A DNA stretch of 64,000 bases from Cupriavidus sp. EM10 (GTDB lineage: Bacteria; Pseudomonadota; Gammaproteobacteria; Burkholderiales; Burkholderiaceae). This document shows, one piece after another, positions 57,678-64,000 of the stretch; the stretch's first letter is position 1; the number at the start of each line of letters is the position of its first letter. The translations under genes and the position numbers were made by a program. The stretch is taken from NCBI RefSeq assembly GCF_018729255.1, contig NZ_CP076061.1:1984001-2048000 (forward strand), in the 5' to 3' direction. The notes under the pieces are model-generated. The model worked only from the letters and a program-made list of their open reading frames with translations. It did no database searches and had not been told where the DNA came from.

Positions 57678-58331
57678 TCACTTGTCCGCGCGCGTCTTCT
57701 TCTTGCACGGGCCCAGGTAGCCGGGCAGGTCGCGCGCCTTGGGGCTCATCGCCAGTTGCAGCCCCTTGGCCAGCGCCGCCGCGAACGTGTGGTGCGTGTC
57801 GAGTGGCCCCTTGATGTGCTTGCGGAAGAAGTCGGCCCAGCGGAAGTCCGAATAGGCTGTCTTGACCTTGCGATATCCGCCGGCCAGCTGCACGAAGGCC
57901 TCAAGGCTGCGGTAGGGGTCGTCGCGCATGCTGTGCACGTCAGCCGGCAACTCCTTGATCGGGCGGCGGCGACCATGCTCGTCGAAGGGGTGGACCATAT
58001 GGTCCTTGGCCATGCGTTTCCAGAAATCACGGACCGACAGATGGCTGAAGTCGTTGCGCACCAGTGCCGGCACCATCTCGATGCCCATGTCCTGCCAAGC
58101 CCGTACCCAGTGGTGGTGATCGACGATATAGAGCGACTGCTCCGGCCCGATCACCACGTGGACGCGGTGCTGGTCCAGAAACGCGGGGATGTCGGCATGG
58201 TCCAGGCGCCGCGTGACGTGCATCTTCTGGGCGACGTGATACGCGCCGACCGTGATCTGCGTCGGATGCAGGTGATCGATGGGCACCATGATGGCCGCCT
58301 CTTTGCCAAGTCGTCGCGCACGCTTCGCCAT
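57678..58331 (-). CDS. ParB-like nuclease-family protein (ParBc_2), copy A
   Basis: 217 residues from MAKRARRLGKE. The ParBc_2 core shows LHPTQITVGAYHVAQKM, the motif YIVDHHHWVRAW, VRDFWKRM, MRDDPYRSLEAF and FRWADFFRKHI. The family is named for similarity to the ParB nuclease domain, and no role in chromosome partitioning is implied here because no ParA or HTH is present. A paralogue lies about 1.6 kb away on the other strand. Its sigma-54 promoter match is divergent from that of the SDR gene. Confidence 0.85.
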   Translation of the reverse strand: MAKRARRLGKEAAIMVPIDHLHPTQITVGAYHVAQKMHVTRRLDHADIPAFLDQHRVHVVIGPEQSLYIVDHHHWVRAWQDMGIEMVPALVRNDFSHLSVRDFWKRMAKDHMVHPFDEHGRRRPIKELPADVHSMRDDPYRSLEAFVQLAGGYRKVKTAYSDFRWADFFRKHIKGPLDTHHTFAAALAKGLQLAMSPKARDLPGYLGPCKKKTRADK

Positions 58332-58368
58332 GGGTGTCCGGTCTCCGGGATGGGAACGGTCGTGAAGC

Positions 58369-58384
58369 AGCAAGGTTTGTGCCG
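58369..58384 (-). promoter_or_regulatory. Candidate sigma-54 promoter upstream of ParB-like copy A
   Basis: The minus strand reads CGGCACA-AACC-TTGCT: GGCAC at -24, TTGCT at -12, exact spacing. The predicted start is about 27 nt before the ATG. The palindrome GTAACCGTTAC (58436-58446) lies between this promoter and the divergent one of the SDR gene. Confidence 0.5.
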
Positions 58385-58523
58385 TGTTGCGGCCGTGTTG
58401 GCCGGCGGCGGCAGCGGCAATCGTTGCCACGCCTTGTAACCGTTACGCATCACAGCGGCGTGCTTGCGCCTGCCCGCGGGCCCGATGCAAGCCAGGTGCA
58501 AGGTTAAGGGGGCGGATGGCGCG

Positions 58524-58539
58524 CGGCACGGAATTTGCG
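58524..58539 (+). promoter_or_regulatory. Candidate sigma-54 promoter upstream of the SDR operon
   Basis: CGGCACG-GAAT-TTGCG: GGCACG at -24, TTGC at -12, exact spacing. The predicted start is about 26 nt before the SDR ATG. Confidence 0.55.
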
Positions 58540-58575
58540 CCCGTGCATGGCATTCAACATCGCACCGGAGCGCAT

Positions 58576-59432
58576 ATGTCCACGCCCAGCAAAGTCCCGC
58601 CACAGCATCAGGACCGCCAGCCCGGCATAGAAAGCGAAATGGAGCCGAAGCCCGACAGCGGCGCCGACGACTATGTCGGCACCGGCCGTCTGAAGGGCAA
58701 GGTGGCGCTGGTGACGGGCGGCGACAGCGGCATCGGCCGCGCCATTGCGGTGGCGTTTGCCCGCGAGGGCGCCGACGTGGCGTTCGCCTACCTCGACGAG
58801 CACGAGGACGCCCGGGAAACCGAACGGCTGATTTCCGGGGCCGGCCAGAAGGCGTTGGCCATTGCTGGCGACATTGGCGACGTCGACCACGCGGACAAGG
58901 TGGTGGCCGACACGATGAAGGCGTTCGGTCGCCTCGACGTGCTGGTCAACAATGCGGCGGAGCAGCATCCCCAGGAATCCCTGGAGGACGTCAGCGCCGC
59001 GCAGCTGGAGAACACGTTCCGGACCAACGTCTTCGCCATGTTCCACGTGACGCGCGCGGCCTTGCCGCATCTGGGGCAGGGCGGCGTGATCCTGAACACG
59101 ACGTCGGTGACCGCGTATCGCGGCAGCGCCCATCTGCTGGACTACTCTGCTACCAAGGGGCCATTGTCGCGTTCACGCGGTCGCTGGCGCTGCAGGTGGT
59201 GGACCGGGGCATCCGCGTCAATGGCGTGGCGCCGGGTCCGATCTGGACACCGCTGATTCCGTCGACCTTCACGGCCGAGGAAGTGGCCGAGTTTGGCAAG
59301 AAGACGCCGATGGGCCGGCCCGGGCAGCCCTTCGAAGTCGCGGCCGGGTACGTGTTTCTGGCGTCCGGGGCCGCCAGCTATATCACCGGACAAATCCTCC
59401 ATATCAACGGGGGCGAGGTGGTCAACGCCTGA
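58576..59432 (+). CDS. Short-chain dehydrogenase/reductase, YghA-like (one apparent frameshift)
   Basis: About 285 residues when one G is added to the G4 run at 59157-59160. The N-terminal extension (QHQDRQPGIESEMEPKPD) is typical of the YghA/general-stress SDR group. Cofactor site TGGDSGIGRAIA, then NNAAEQHP, and the active-site region DYSATKGAIVAFTRSLAL with Tyr and Lys. The C-terminus is YITGQILHINGGE. An NAD(P)-dependent oxidoreductase. First of three close genes with the stress-like protein and ParB-like copy B. Confidence 0.88.
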
Positions 59433-59449
59433 ACACAGGGAGAAAGATC

Positions 59450-59952
59450 ATGTCTTCGATAGTTGCCGGGCGCTTCGCGTCCATCCCCGAAGCCGAGCAA
59501 GCGGCGCAGAAGCTGTATGCGCGCGGGTTTTCCGTGTGGGACGTCTCGATCATGTCGGTGGACCCGGGCGGCGCGCGCCCGCCGGGCGTACTGCTTGCCG
59601 CCCGCGCGAAGGGCGAGCGCCGTGACGAGGTGCTGGAGGTGCTGCGCGAGGGCGGTGCCTGCGATTGCGAACAGGCCAAGGGCAAGTGGGAAGGCGGTCA
59701 GTGGACCGATTTCGACCCCGCGCGCGCGCCGGCGCTGGTGGACGCTGCCGAGGGGAATGCTGGCCCATCCCGGGACAGGGCGCCGAGCACGGTGCAGGGC
59801 AGGGCGCAGGCCAGGGTGCCGACAGCCATGGGCGGCCGGCCCACGCCGCACCGGTGGCCCAGGAAGCGGTGGCAGAGGACAGTACCGGCAACGAGGACCC
59901 TGGCAGCGAGCTCGAGCATTACGTCGACCGCCAGGTCGCCAGCCACAACTGA
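59450..59952 (+). CDS. Small soluble stress-type protein with Gly/Gln repeats (one apparent frameshift)
   Basis: About 167 residues after one C is added to the C3 run at 59764-59766. The N-terminal domain (SSIVAGRFASIPEAEQAAQKLYARGF) and the motif KGKWEGGQWTDFDPARAP match the ends of the glycine-rich membrane protein at 51.3 kb, but the two membrane helices are absent. The repaired tail has GAGQGAGQGA repeats and ends SELEHYVDRQVASHN. It starts 17 nt after the SDR stop and ends 3 nt before the next gene, so it is in the same operon. Confidence 0.72.
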
Positions 59953-59955
59953 CCT

Positions 59956-60579
59956 ATGGTGACCAACGCCACGGCCGAGCTGGCCACGCTCCGGCCCACC
60001 CAGATCACGCTGGGTATGTATCAGGTGCACGAGAAAATGGACGTTTCGGCCCGGCCGCGCTCCGCCGCGGCGCTGCGGCGGCTCCTGGAAGACCACCGGA
60101 TCCAGACCATCGCAGGTCCCGGCGGCGCGCTCTATATCGCCGATCATCACCACTGGGCCCGGGCCTGGCTCGAACTGGGCTGGGAAGAGGCGCCGGTGGC
60201 CATCCTCGACGACCTGAGCCACCTGGCTCCCGGCAAGTTCTGGAAGCGCATGCGCGCGCTGGGCCATGTCCATCCCTATGACGAACACGGCGAGCATCTT
60301 TCCGAGAAGGATCTGCCCGCCACGGTCATGGGCATGCGCGACGATCCTTACCGCAGCCTGGCCGCGTTCACGCGCAACGCGGGCGCGTATCGCAAGCCGG
60401 GCAACGCGTACGGCGATTTCCGCTGGGCCGCCTTCTTCCGCCGGTACGTCGCGGAGGACATGGAGAGCATTGCCGGCTTCGCGCGTGCCATGACCCAGGC
60501 CATCCCGCTGGCGCGCAGCAGCAAGGCGCGGCGCCTGCCGGGTTTCGTGGGGAAATGCGAGAACGGGCTGGCGAAGTAA
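59956..60579 (+). CDS. ParB-like nuclease-family protein (ParBc_2), copy B
   Basis: 207 residues. It shares with copy A the motifs LRPTQITLGMYQVHEKM, YIADHHHWARAW, KFWKRM, MRDDPYRSLAAF and FRWAAFFRRYV. Last gene of the SDR operon, followed at once by a strong hairpin. Cytoplasmic; function not established. Confidence 0.85.
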   Translation: MVTNATAELATLRPTQITLGMYQVHEKMDVSARPRSAAALRRLLEDHRIQTIAGPGGALYIADHHHWARAWLELGWEEAPVAILDDLSHLAPGKFWKRMRALGHVHPYDEHGEHLSEKDLPATVMGMRDDPYRSLAAFTRNAGAYRKPGNAYGDFRWAAFFRRYVAEDMESIAGFARAMTQAIPLARSSKARRLPGFVGKCENGLAK

Positions 60580-60625
60580 AACGCCGCCGGGAGCAGGTTC
60601 CGAGGACCCCACTCCCGGCGGCGTT
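60580..60625. terminator. Strong hairpin between convergent genes
   Basis: A perfect 14-bp stem, AACGCCGCCGGGAG/CTCCCGGCGGCGTT, with an 18-nt loop, starting at the ParB-like stop and lying before the DUF3008 stop. The flanking A and T bases make it suitable in both directions. Confidence 0.75.
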
Positions 60626-60639
60626 GCATCGAAAGCAGG

Positions 60640-60828
60640 CTAGCTCTTCGACTTGTGCTCGGGCTTGCCCTTCTGCCTGGTGCTGGCCATCTTCTTGAGC
60701 TCGCTTTCGCTCATCGACTTGGCCATCGACTTCGAGGCGCCCTTGAGCGAGCCGGACTTGCGCTCGCCGCGCTTTGCTGACAAGGCGGCTCCGGCCGCCA
60801 TCTGCTGTGCCTTGGATTTGGCTGGCAT
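60640..60828 (-). CDS. DUF3008 family small basic protein
   Basis: 62 residues, Lys- and Ser-rich (MPAKSKAQQMAAGAALSAKRG, then SMSESELKKMASTRQKGKPEH). This is the DUF3008 pattern. AAGGAG lies at a good distance before the ATG. Probably a small nucleic-acid-associated or stress protein, but nothing is proven. A weak sigma-54-like match (TGGGACG-GATC-TAGCC, about 60878-60893) overlaps the end of the DUF3309 gene upstream. Confidence 0.85.
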   Translation of the reverse strand: MPAKSKAQQMAAGAALSAKRGERKSGSLKGASKSMAKSMSESELKKMASTRQKGKPEHKSKS

Positions 60829-60879
60829 GTCGATCTCCTTCGGTTCCCGGTGTCATGCGCGGATCAGCGCGCAGGTCGG

Positions 60880-61038
60880 CTAGATCCGTCCCAATACCAC
60901 CAGGAGCACGACGATGATGACGATCAGCCCCAGGCCGCCGCTGGGCCCATAGCCCCAACCGGAACTGTACGGCCACGTTGGCAGTGCGCCAACCAGAAGA
61001 AGGATGAGGACGATCAGAAGAATTGTGCCGATACCCAT
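60880..61038 (-). CDS. DUF3309 family small membrane protein
   Basis: 52 residues with two hydrophobic segments, IGTILLIVLILLLVGALP and GGLGLIVIIVVLLVVLG, joined by WPYSSGWGYGPSG. This is the DUF3309 layout. AGGAG precedes the ATG. It is upstream of DUF3008 on the same strand and possibly cotranscribed. Confidence 0.85.
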   Translation of the reverse strand: MGIGTILLIVLILLLVGALPTWPYSSGWGYGPSGGLGLIVIIVVLLVVLGRI

Positions 61039-61270
61039 GGTGCGCTCCTTTGTTGTGGTGCTGGCTGCGCGGCGTTTCAAGGGCGACGCGCGGCTGTCCC
61101 TGTTACTGCAGGTTAGGACAACACCACTCCCGCCAGAGGCGGGCTGGGGCTGATATGGGTGTAGGAATTGGACGACGGGAAGGAAAGGGCCACGGCCACG
61201 ATGCCCCCAAAGCGCCGGGCCGGACCACGCGCCGAAGGGCGTCGTCCGGCCGCCTGGTGCCGGGTGAGGC

Positions 61271-62428
61271 TCAGAATGCCGCGCTGTAGATCGCGAACGC
61301 GTCGGCTTCGGTGACTTCGCGCGGATTGTTGACCAGCAGGCGCGTCTGCAGCATCGCGTCGCTGGCCATCCGGCTCAGGTCGGCCTGCTTGACCCCCACT
61401 TCGCGCAGCGTGCGCGGAATGCCGGTGGCTTCGATCAGGCCCTCAATATGCGCGATCAGCGCCGCCGTCTTGGTCTCGTCGCTGCCGGTGGTGCCGGGCA
61501 GCACCACATCGCACAGTTCCGCGTAGCGCTTGCAGGCCGCTGGCGCGTTGAACTTCATCACGTGCGGCAGGACCAGTGCGTTGGACAGGCCGTGCGCCAC
61601 GTGGAAGATGCCGCCGATCGGATAGGCCAGCGCATGCACCGCGGCCACGGGCGAGTTGGCGAACGACTGGCCCGCGAACATCGCACCCAGCAGCATGGCC
61701 TCGCGTGCGGCCAGATCGTGGCCGTTGTCGCAGGCGCGCATCAGGTTCTGCGACAACAGTTGCAGCGCCCGCACGGCCAGCATGTCGGACACCGGATTCT
61801 TCAGGTGCGCGCTGGTGTAGGCCTCGATGGCGTGGACCATCGCGTCGATGCCGGTGGCCGCCGTGGCGCCGCGCGGCAGGCCCAGCGTCAGTTCCGCATC
61901 GAGGATGGCCAGGTCGGCGAACAGCTGCGGCGCCACCACGCCCATCTTGGTGGTCTCGCCCGTGGTCACGATCGATACGGCCGTGACTTCGGAGCCGGTG
62001 CCGGCCGTGGTGGGCATCTGCACCAATGGCAGGCGCGTGCCCGTGACCTTCTTCACGCCGTACATGTCCTGGATGGACTGCGTGGCCGGCAGCAGCACGG
62101 CGATCAGCTTGGCCACGTCCATCGACGAACCGCCGCCCAGGCCCAGCACGACTTCGGCGTTGGCCTGGCGGGCGCGTTCGGTGGCTTCCAGCACGATGTG
62201 CTCCGGCGGATCGGCCACGACGTCGTCGATCACGGTCACCTGCCAGCCATGCTTGCCCAGGTCGTCCAGCGCCGGCGCCAGCAGGCCGCTCTTCGCCAGG
62301 AAGCCATCGGTGACGACGCACAGACGCAGGGCCTGCGGGTAAGCCTCGCGCAGCAACGCGCCCAGCCGGCGCGCCGCGCCAGATTCGACGATGACCGTCG
62401 GCACGGTCTGGAAGCGGAACGAATTCAT
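61271..62428 (-). CDS. Iron-containing alcohol dehydrogenase
   Basis: 385 residues, group III alcohol dehydrogenase. NAD site LGLGGGSSMDVAKLIAVL, then MPTTAGTGSEVTAVSIV. Metal ligands appear in DAMVHAIEAY and in the HALAYPIGGIFHVAHGLSNAL segment. It reduces an aldehyde or oxidises an alcohol with NAD. The aldehyde dehydrogenase gene upstream on the same strand suggests an alcohol-to-aldehyde-to-acid route, for example 4-hydroxybutyrate to succinate; that assignment is inference. Confidence 0.9.
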   Translation of the reverse strand: MNSFRFQTVPTVIVESGAARRLGALLREAYPQALRLCVVTDGFLAKSGLLAPALDDLGKHGWQVTVIDDVVADPPEHIVLEATERARQANAEVVLGLGGGSSMDVAKLIAVLLPATQSIQDMYGVKKVTGTRLPLVQMPTTAGTGSEVTAVSIVTTGETTKMGVVAPQLFADLAILDAELTLGLPRGATAATGIDAMVHAIEAYTSAHLKNPVSDMLAVRALQLLSQNLMRACDNGHDLAAREAMLLGAMFAGQSFANSPVAAVHALAYPIGGIFHVAHGLSNALVLPHVMKFNAPAACKRYAELCDVVLPGTTGSDETKTAALIAHIEGLIEATGIPRTLREVGVKQADLSRMASDAMLQTRLLVNNPREVTEADAFAIYSAAF

Positions 62429-62460
62429 GGTGTCTCCGAAATGTGTGTGTTCTGGTGGTT

Positions 62461-62590
62461 TTCTCCCCTCTCCCGCACGGCGGGAGAGGGGCCGGGGTGA
62501 GGGCCGGCAGTCCAAATTGCGACACACCGGCAAGCAGAGCCACCAATGCCCTCACCCCCGGCCCCTCTGCCACGGCGTGGGAGAGGGGAG
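62461..62590. repeat. Dispersed inverted repeat (REP-like), copy 3 with arms in the other order
   Basis: The unit CTCCCCTCTCCCGC...GCCGGGGTGAGGG comes first, and CCCTCACCCCCGGCCCCTCT...GAGAGGGGAG second: the two halves of copies 1 and 2 swapped. It fills the gap between the alcohol dehydrogenase and the aldehyde dehydrogenase. Confidence 0.8.
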
Positions 62591-62613
62591 TCAAAACAAA
62601 AACAAACAGCCGC

Positions 62614-64000
62614 TTACATCTGCAGGCAAAGATACTTGATTTCGAGGTATTCCTCGATGCCGTGGCGCGATCCCTCGCGGCCGACGCCGGACTGCTTGAT
62701 GCCGCCGAACGGTGCCACCTCGTTCGAGATCAGGCCGGTGTTGAGGCCCACCATGCCGTATTCCAGCGCTTCGCCGGTGCGCCACGCGCGGGCGATGTCG
62801 CGCGTGTAGAGATAGGCGGCCAGGCCGAATTCGGTGTCGTTGGCGGCGGTCACGGCCTCTTCGTCGGTCTTGAAGCGGAACAGCGGTGCCACCGGCCCGA
62901 AGATTTCCTCGCGGGCCACGCGCATCTCGGCGGTGGCGCCGGTGATGACGGTGGGCGTGTAGAACGTGCCGCCCAGCTTGTGCTTGCCGCCGCCGGTCAG
63001 CACCCGGGCGCCCTTGGACGTGGCGTCGTCCATCAGCGACGCTACCTTCTCGACGGCCGCGTCCTCGATCAGCGGGCCGATCACCACGCCGTCCTCCAGC
63101 CCGTTGCCCACGCGCAGCTGGCTGGTGCGCTCGGCGAACTTGGCGGCGAAGGCGTCGTAGATGCCGTCCTGGATATAGAAGCGGTTGGCGCAGACGCAGG
63201 TCTGGCCGCCATTGCGGTACTTGGCGGCGATGGCGCCTTCCACGGCGGCGTCCACATCGGCGTCGTCGAAGACGATGAACGGCGCGTTGCCGCCCAGTTC
63301 CAGCGACAGGCGCTTCACCGTGGGCGCCGACTGCGCCATCAGGATGCGGCCCACTTCGGTCGACCCGGTGAACGACAGCTTGCGCACGATGGGGCTACCC
63401 GTCAGCACGGCGCCGATGGTCTTGGCGTCGCCGCTCACCACCTGCAGCACCCCGGCCGGCACGCCGGCGCGATGGGCCAGCTCGGCCAATGCAAACGCGG
63501 ACAGCGGCGTCAGCTCAGCGGGTTTGATGACGATGGCGCAGCCTGCCGCCAGCGCCGGCGCCGCCTTGCGGGTGATCATCGCGGCCGGGAAATTCCACGG
63601 CGTGATGGCCGCGCAGACGCCCACGGGCTGGCGCAGCGTGACCAGGCGCTTGTCGGCGGCGGGAGTGGCCAGCACTTCCCCGTCCACGCGCTTGGCTTCC
63701 TCGGCGAACCATTCGATAAAGCTGGCGGCGTAGGCGATTTCGCCCTTGGCCTCGGCCAGCGGCTTGCCCTGCTCGCGGGTCATCAGGTAGGCCAGGTCGT
63801 CGGTATTGGCCATCATCAGGTCGAACCAGCGGCGCAGGATGACGGCGCGCGCCTTGCCGGTCAGCGCGGCCCAGCCTTTCTGCGCCACCTCGGCGGCGGC
63901 TACCGCACGCTCGGTCTCGGCCGCGCCCAGGTCGGCGACCCTGGCGATGACCTCGCCCGTGGCCGGGTCCGTCACGTCGAATGTGGCGCCCGAATCGGCG
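62614..64000 (-). CDS. gabD: NAD(P)-dependent succinate-semialdehyde dehydrogenase (5' end beyond window)
   Basis: At least 462 residues visible; the N-terminus lies past the window edge (ADSGATFDVTDPATGEVIA is the first readable part). The active-site Glu is in [16 protein letters not shown] and the Cys in GGQTCVCANR. The C-terminus is [18 protein letters not shown] GabD-type enzyme, clearly paralogous to the one at the start of the window. It is followed by an iron alcohol dehydrogenase on the same strand. No frameshift seen. Confidence 0.9.
   Translation of the reverse strand, partial: ADSGATFDVTDPATGEVIARVADLGAAETERAVAAAEVAQKGWAALTGKARAVILRRWFDLMMANTDDLAYLMTREQGKPLAEAKGEIAYAASFIEWFAEEAKRVDGEVLATPAADKRLVTLRQPVGVCAAITPWNFPAAMITRKAAPALAAGCAIVIKPAELTPLSAFALAELAHRAGVPAGVLQVVSGDAKTIGAVLTGSPIVRKLSFTGSTEVGRILMAQSAPTVKRLSLELGGNAPFIVFDDADVDAAVEGAIAAKYRNGGQTCVCANRFYIQDGIYDAFAAKFAERTSQLRVGNGLEDGVVIGPLIEDAAVEKVASLMDDATSKGARVLTGGGKHKLGGTFYTPTVITGATAEMRVAREEIFGPVAPLFRFKTDEEAVTAANDTEFGLAAYLYTRDIARAWRTGEALEYGMVGLNTGLISNEVAPFGGIKQSGVGREGSRHGIEEYLEIKYLCLQM

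Overview
The window looks like part of a high-G+C betaproteobacterial replicon, most likely Burkholderiaceae and probably Cupriavidus or a close relative. The pointers are several orphan Bug-type tripartite-transporter receptors, small DUF3008/DUF3309/DUF3182 proteins, and a GlgE with a long N-terminal extension. I see no tRNA, rRNA, CRISPR array or insertion sequence. The genus is an inference from gene content, not from a marker gene.

Layout. (1) 0-8.9 kb: an aldehyde dehydrogenase, a UxaA/GarD-type sugar-acid dehydratase, a Bug receptor, a divergent LysR regulator with an FAD oxidoreductase, then a LytS/LytTR two-component pair and a small 2TM protein related to the sensor's membrane part. 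(2) 9.0-9.8 kb: an MNT/HEPN pair. (3) 9.8-19.8 kb: a minus-strand sulfur-related cluster (BisC-like molybdoenzyme, Bug receptor, zinc deacylase, PLP C-S lyase, Bug receptor, four-domain rhodanese, thiol dioxygenase) with a divergent LysR gene. (4) 20.1-21.5 kb: a small unknown protein and SurE. (5) 21.5-46.6 kb: a storage-glucan/trehalose block. glgE-treS/maltokinase-glgB-glgX-malQ form one minus-strand unit with overlapping or close genes; glgP and glgA-treZ-treY lie downstream; a plus-strand PAS hybrid histidine kinase sits between them. TreS, maltokinase, GlgE and GlgB can build glucan from trehalose, GlgX, MalQ and GlgP break it down, and TreY/TreZ return glucan to trehalose. No glgC is in the window. 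(6) 46.9-50.6 kb: two sigma-54 activators and a degenerate kinase-like protein. (7) 50.8-61.0 kb: a stress-type accessory block (PRC-barrel, BON, glycine-rich membrane protein, low-affinity iron permease family, DUF3182, alpha/beta hydrolase, topoisomerase IB, two ParB-like proteins, SDR, DUF3309, DUF3008). (8) 61.3-64.0 kb: an iron-containing alcohol dehydrogenase and a second aldehyde dehydrogenase cut by the window edge.

The most interesting signal is a set of sigma-54 (-24/-12) promoter matches, each with exact GG-N10-GC spacing. They lie upstream of glgE, glgA and (weaker) glgP, and upstream of five genes or operons in the stress block, right around two sigma-54 activator genes. I propose that glucan/trehalose metabolism and the stress block form one RpoN regulon.

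A caution on the sequence: I find 17 places where one added base, nearly always in a short homopolymer, restores a conserved reading frame. Every case is a missing base. This looks like homopolymer under-calling in the assembly, so the broken genes are described as probably intact genes with a frameshift at a stated position.
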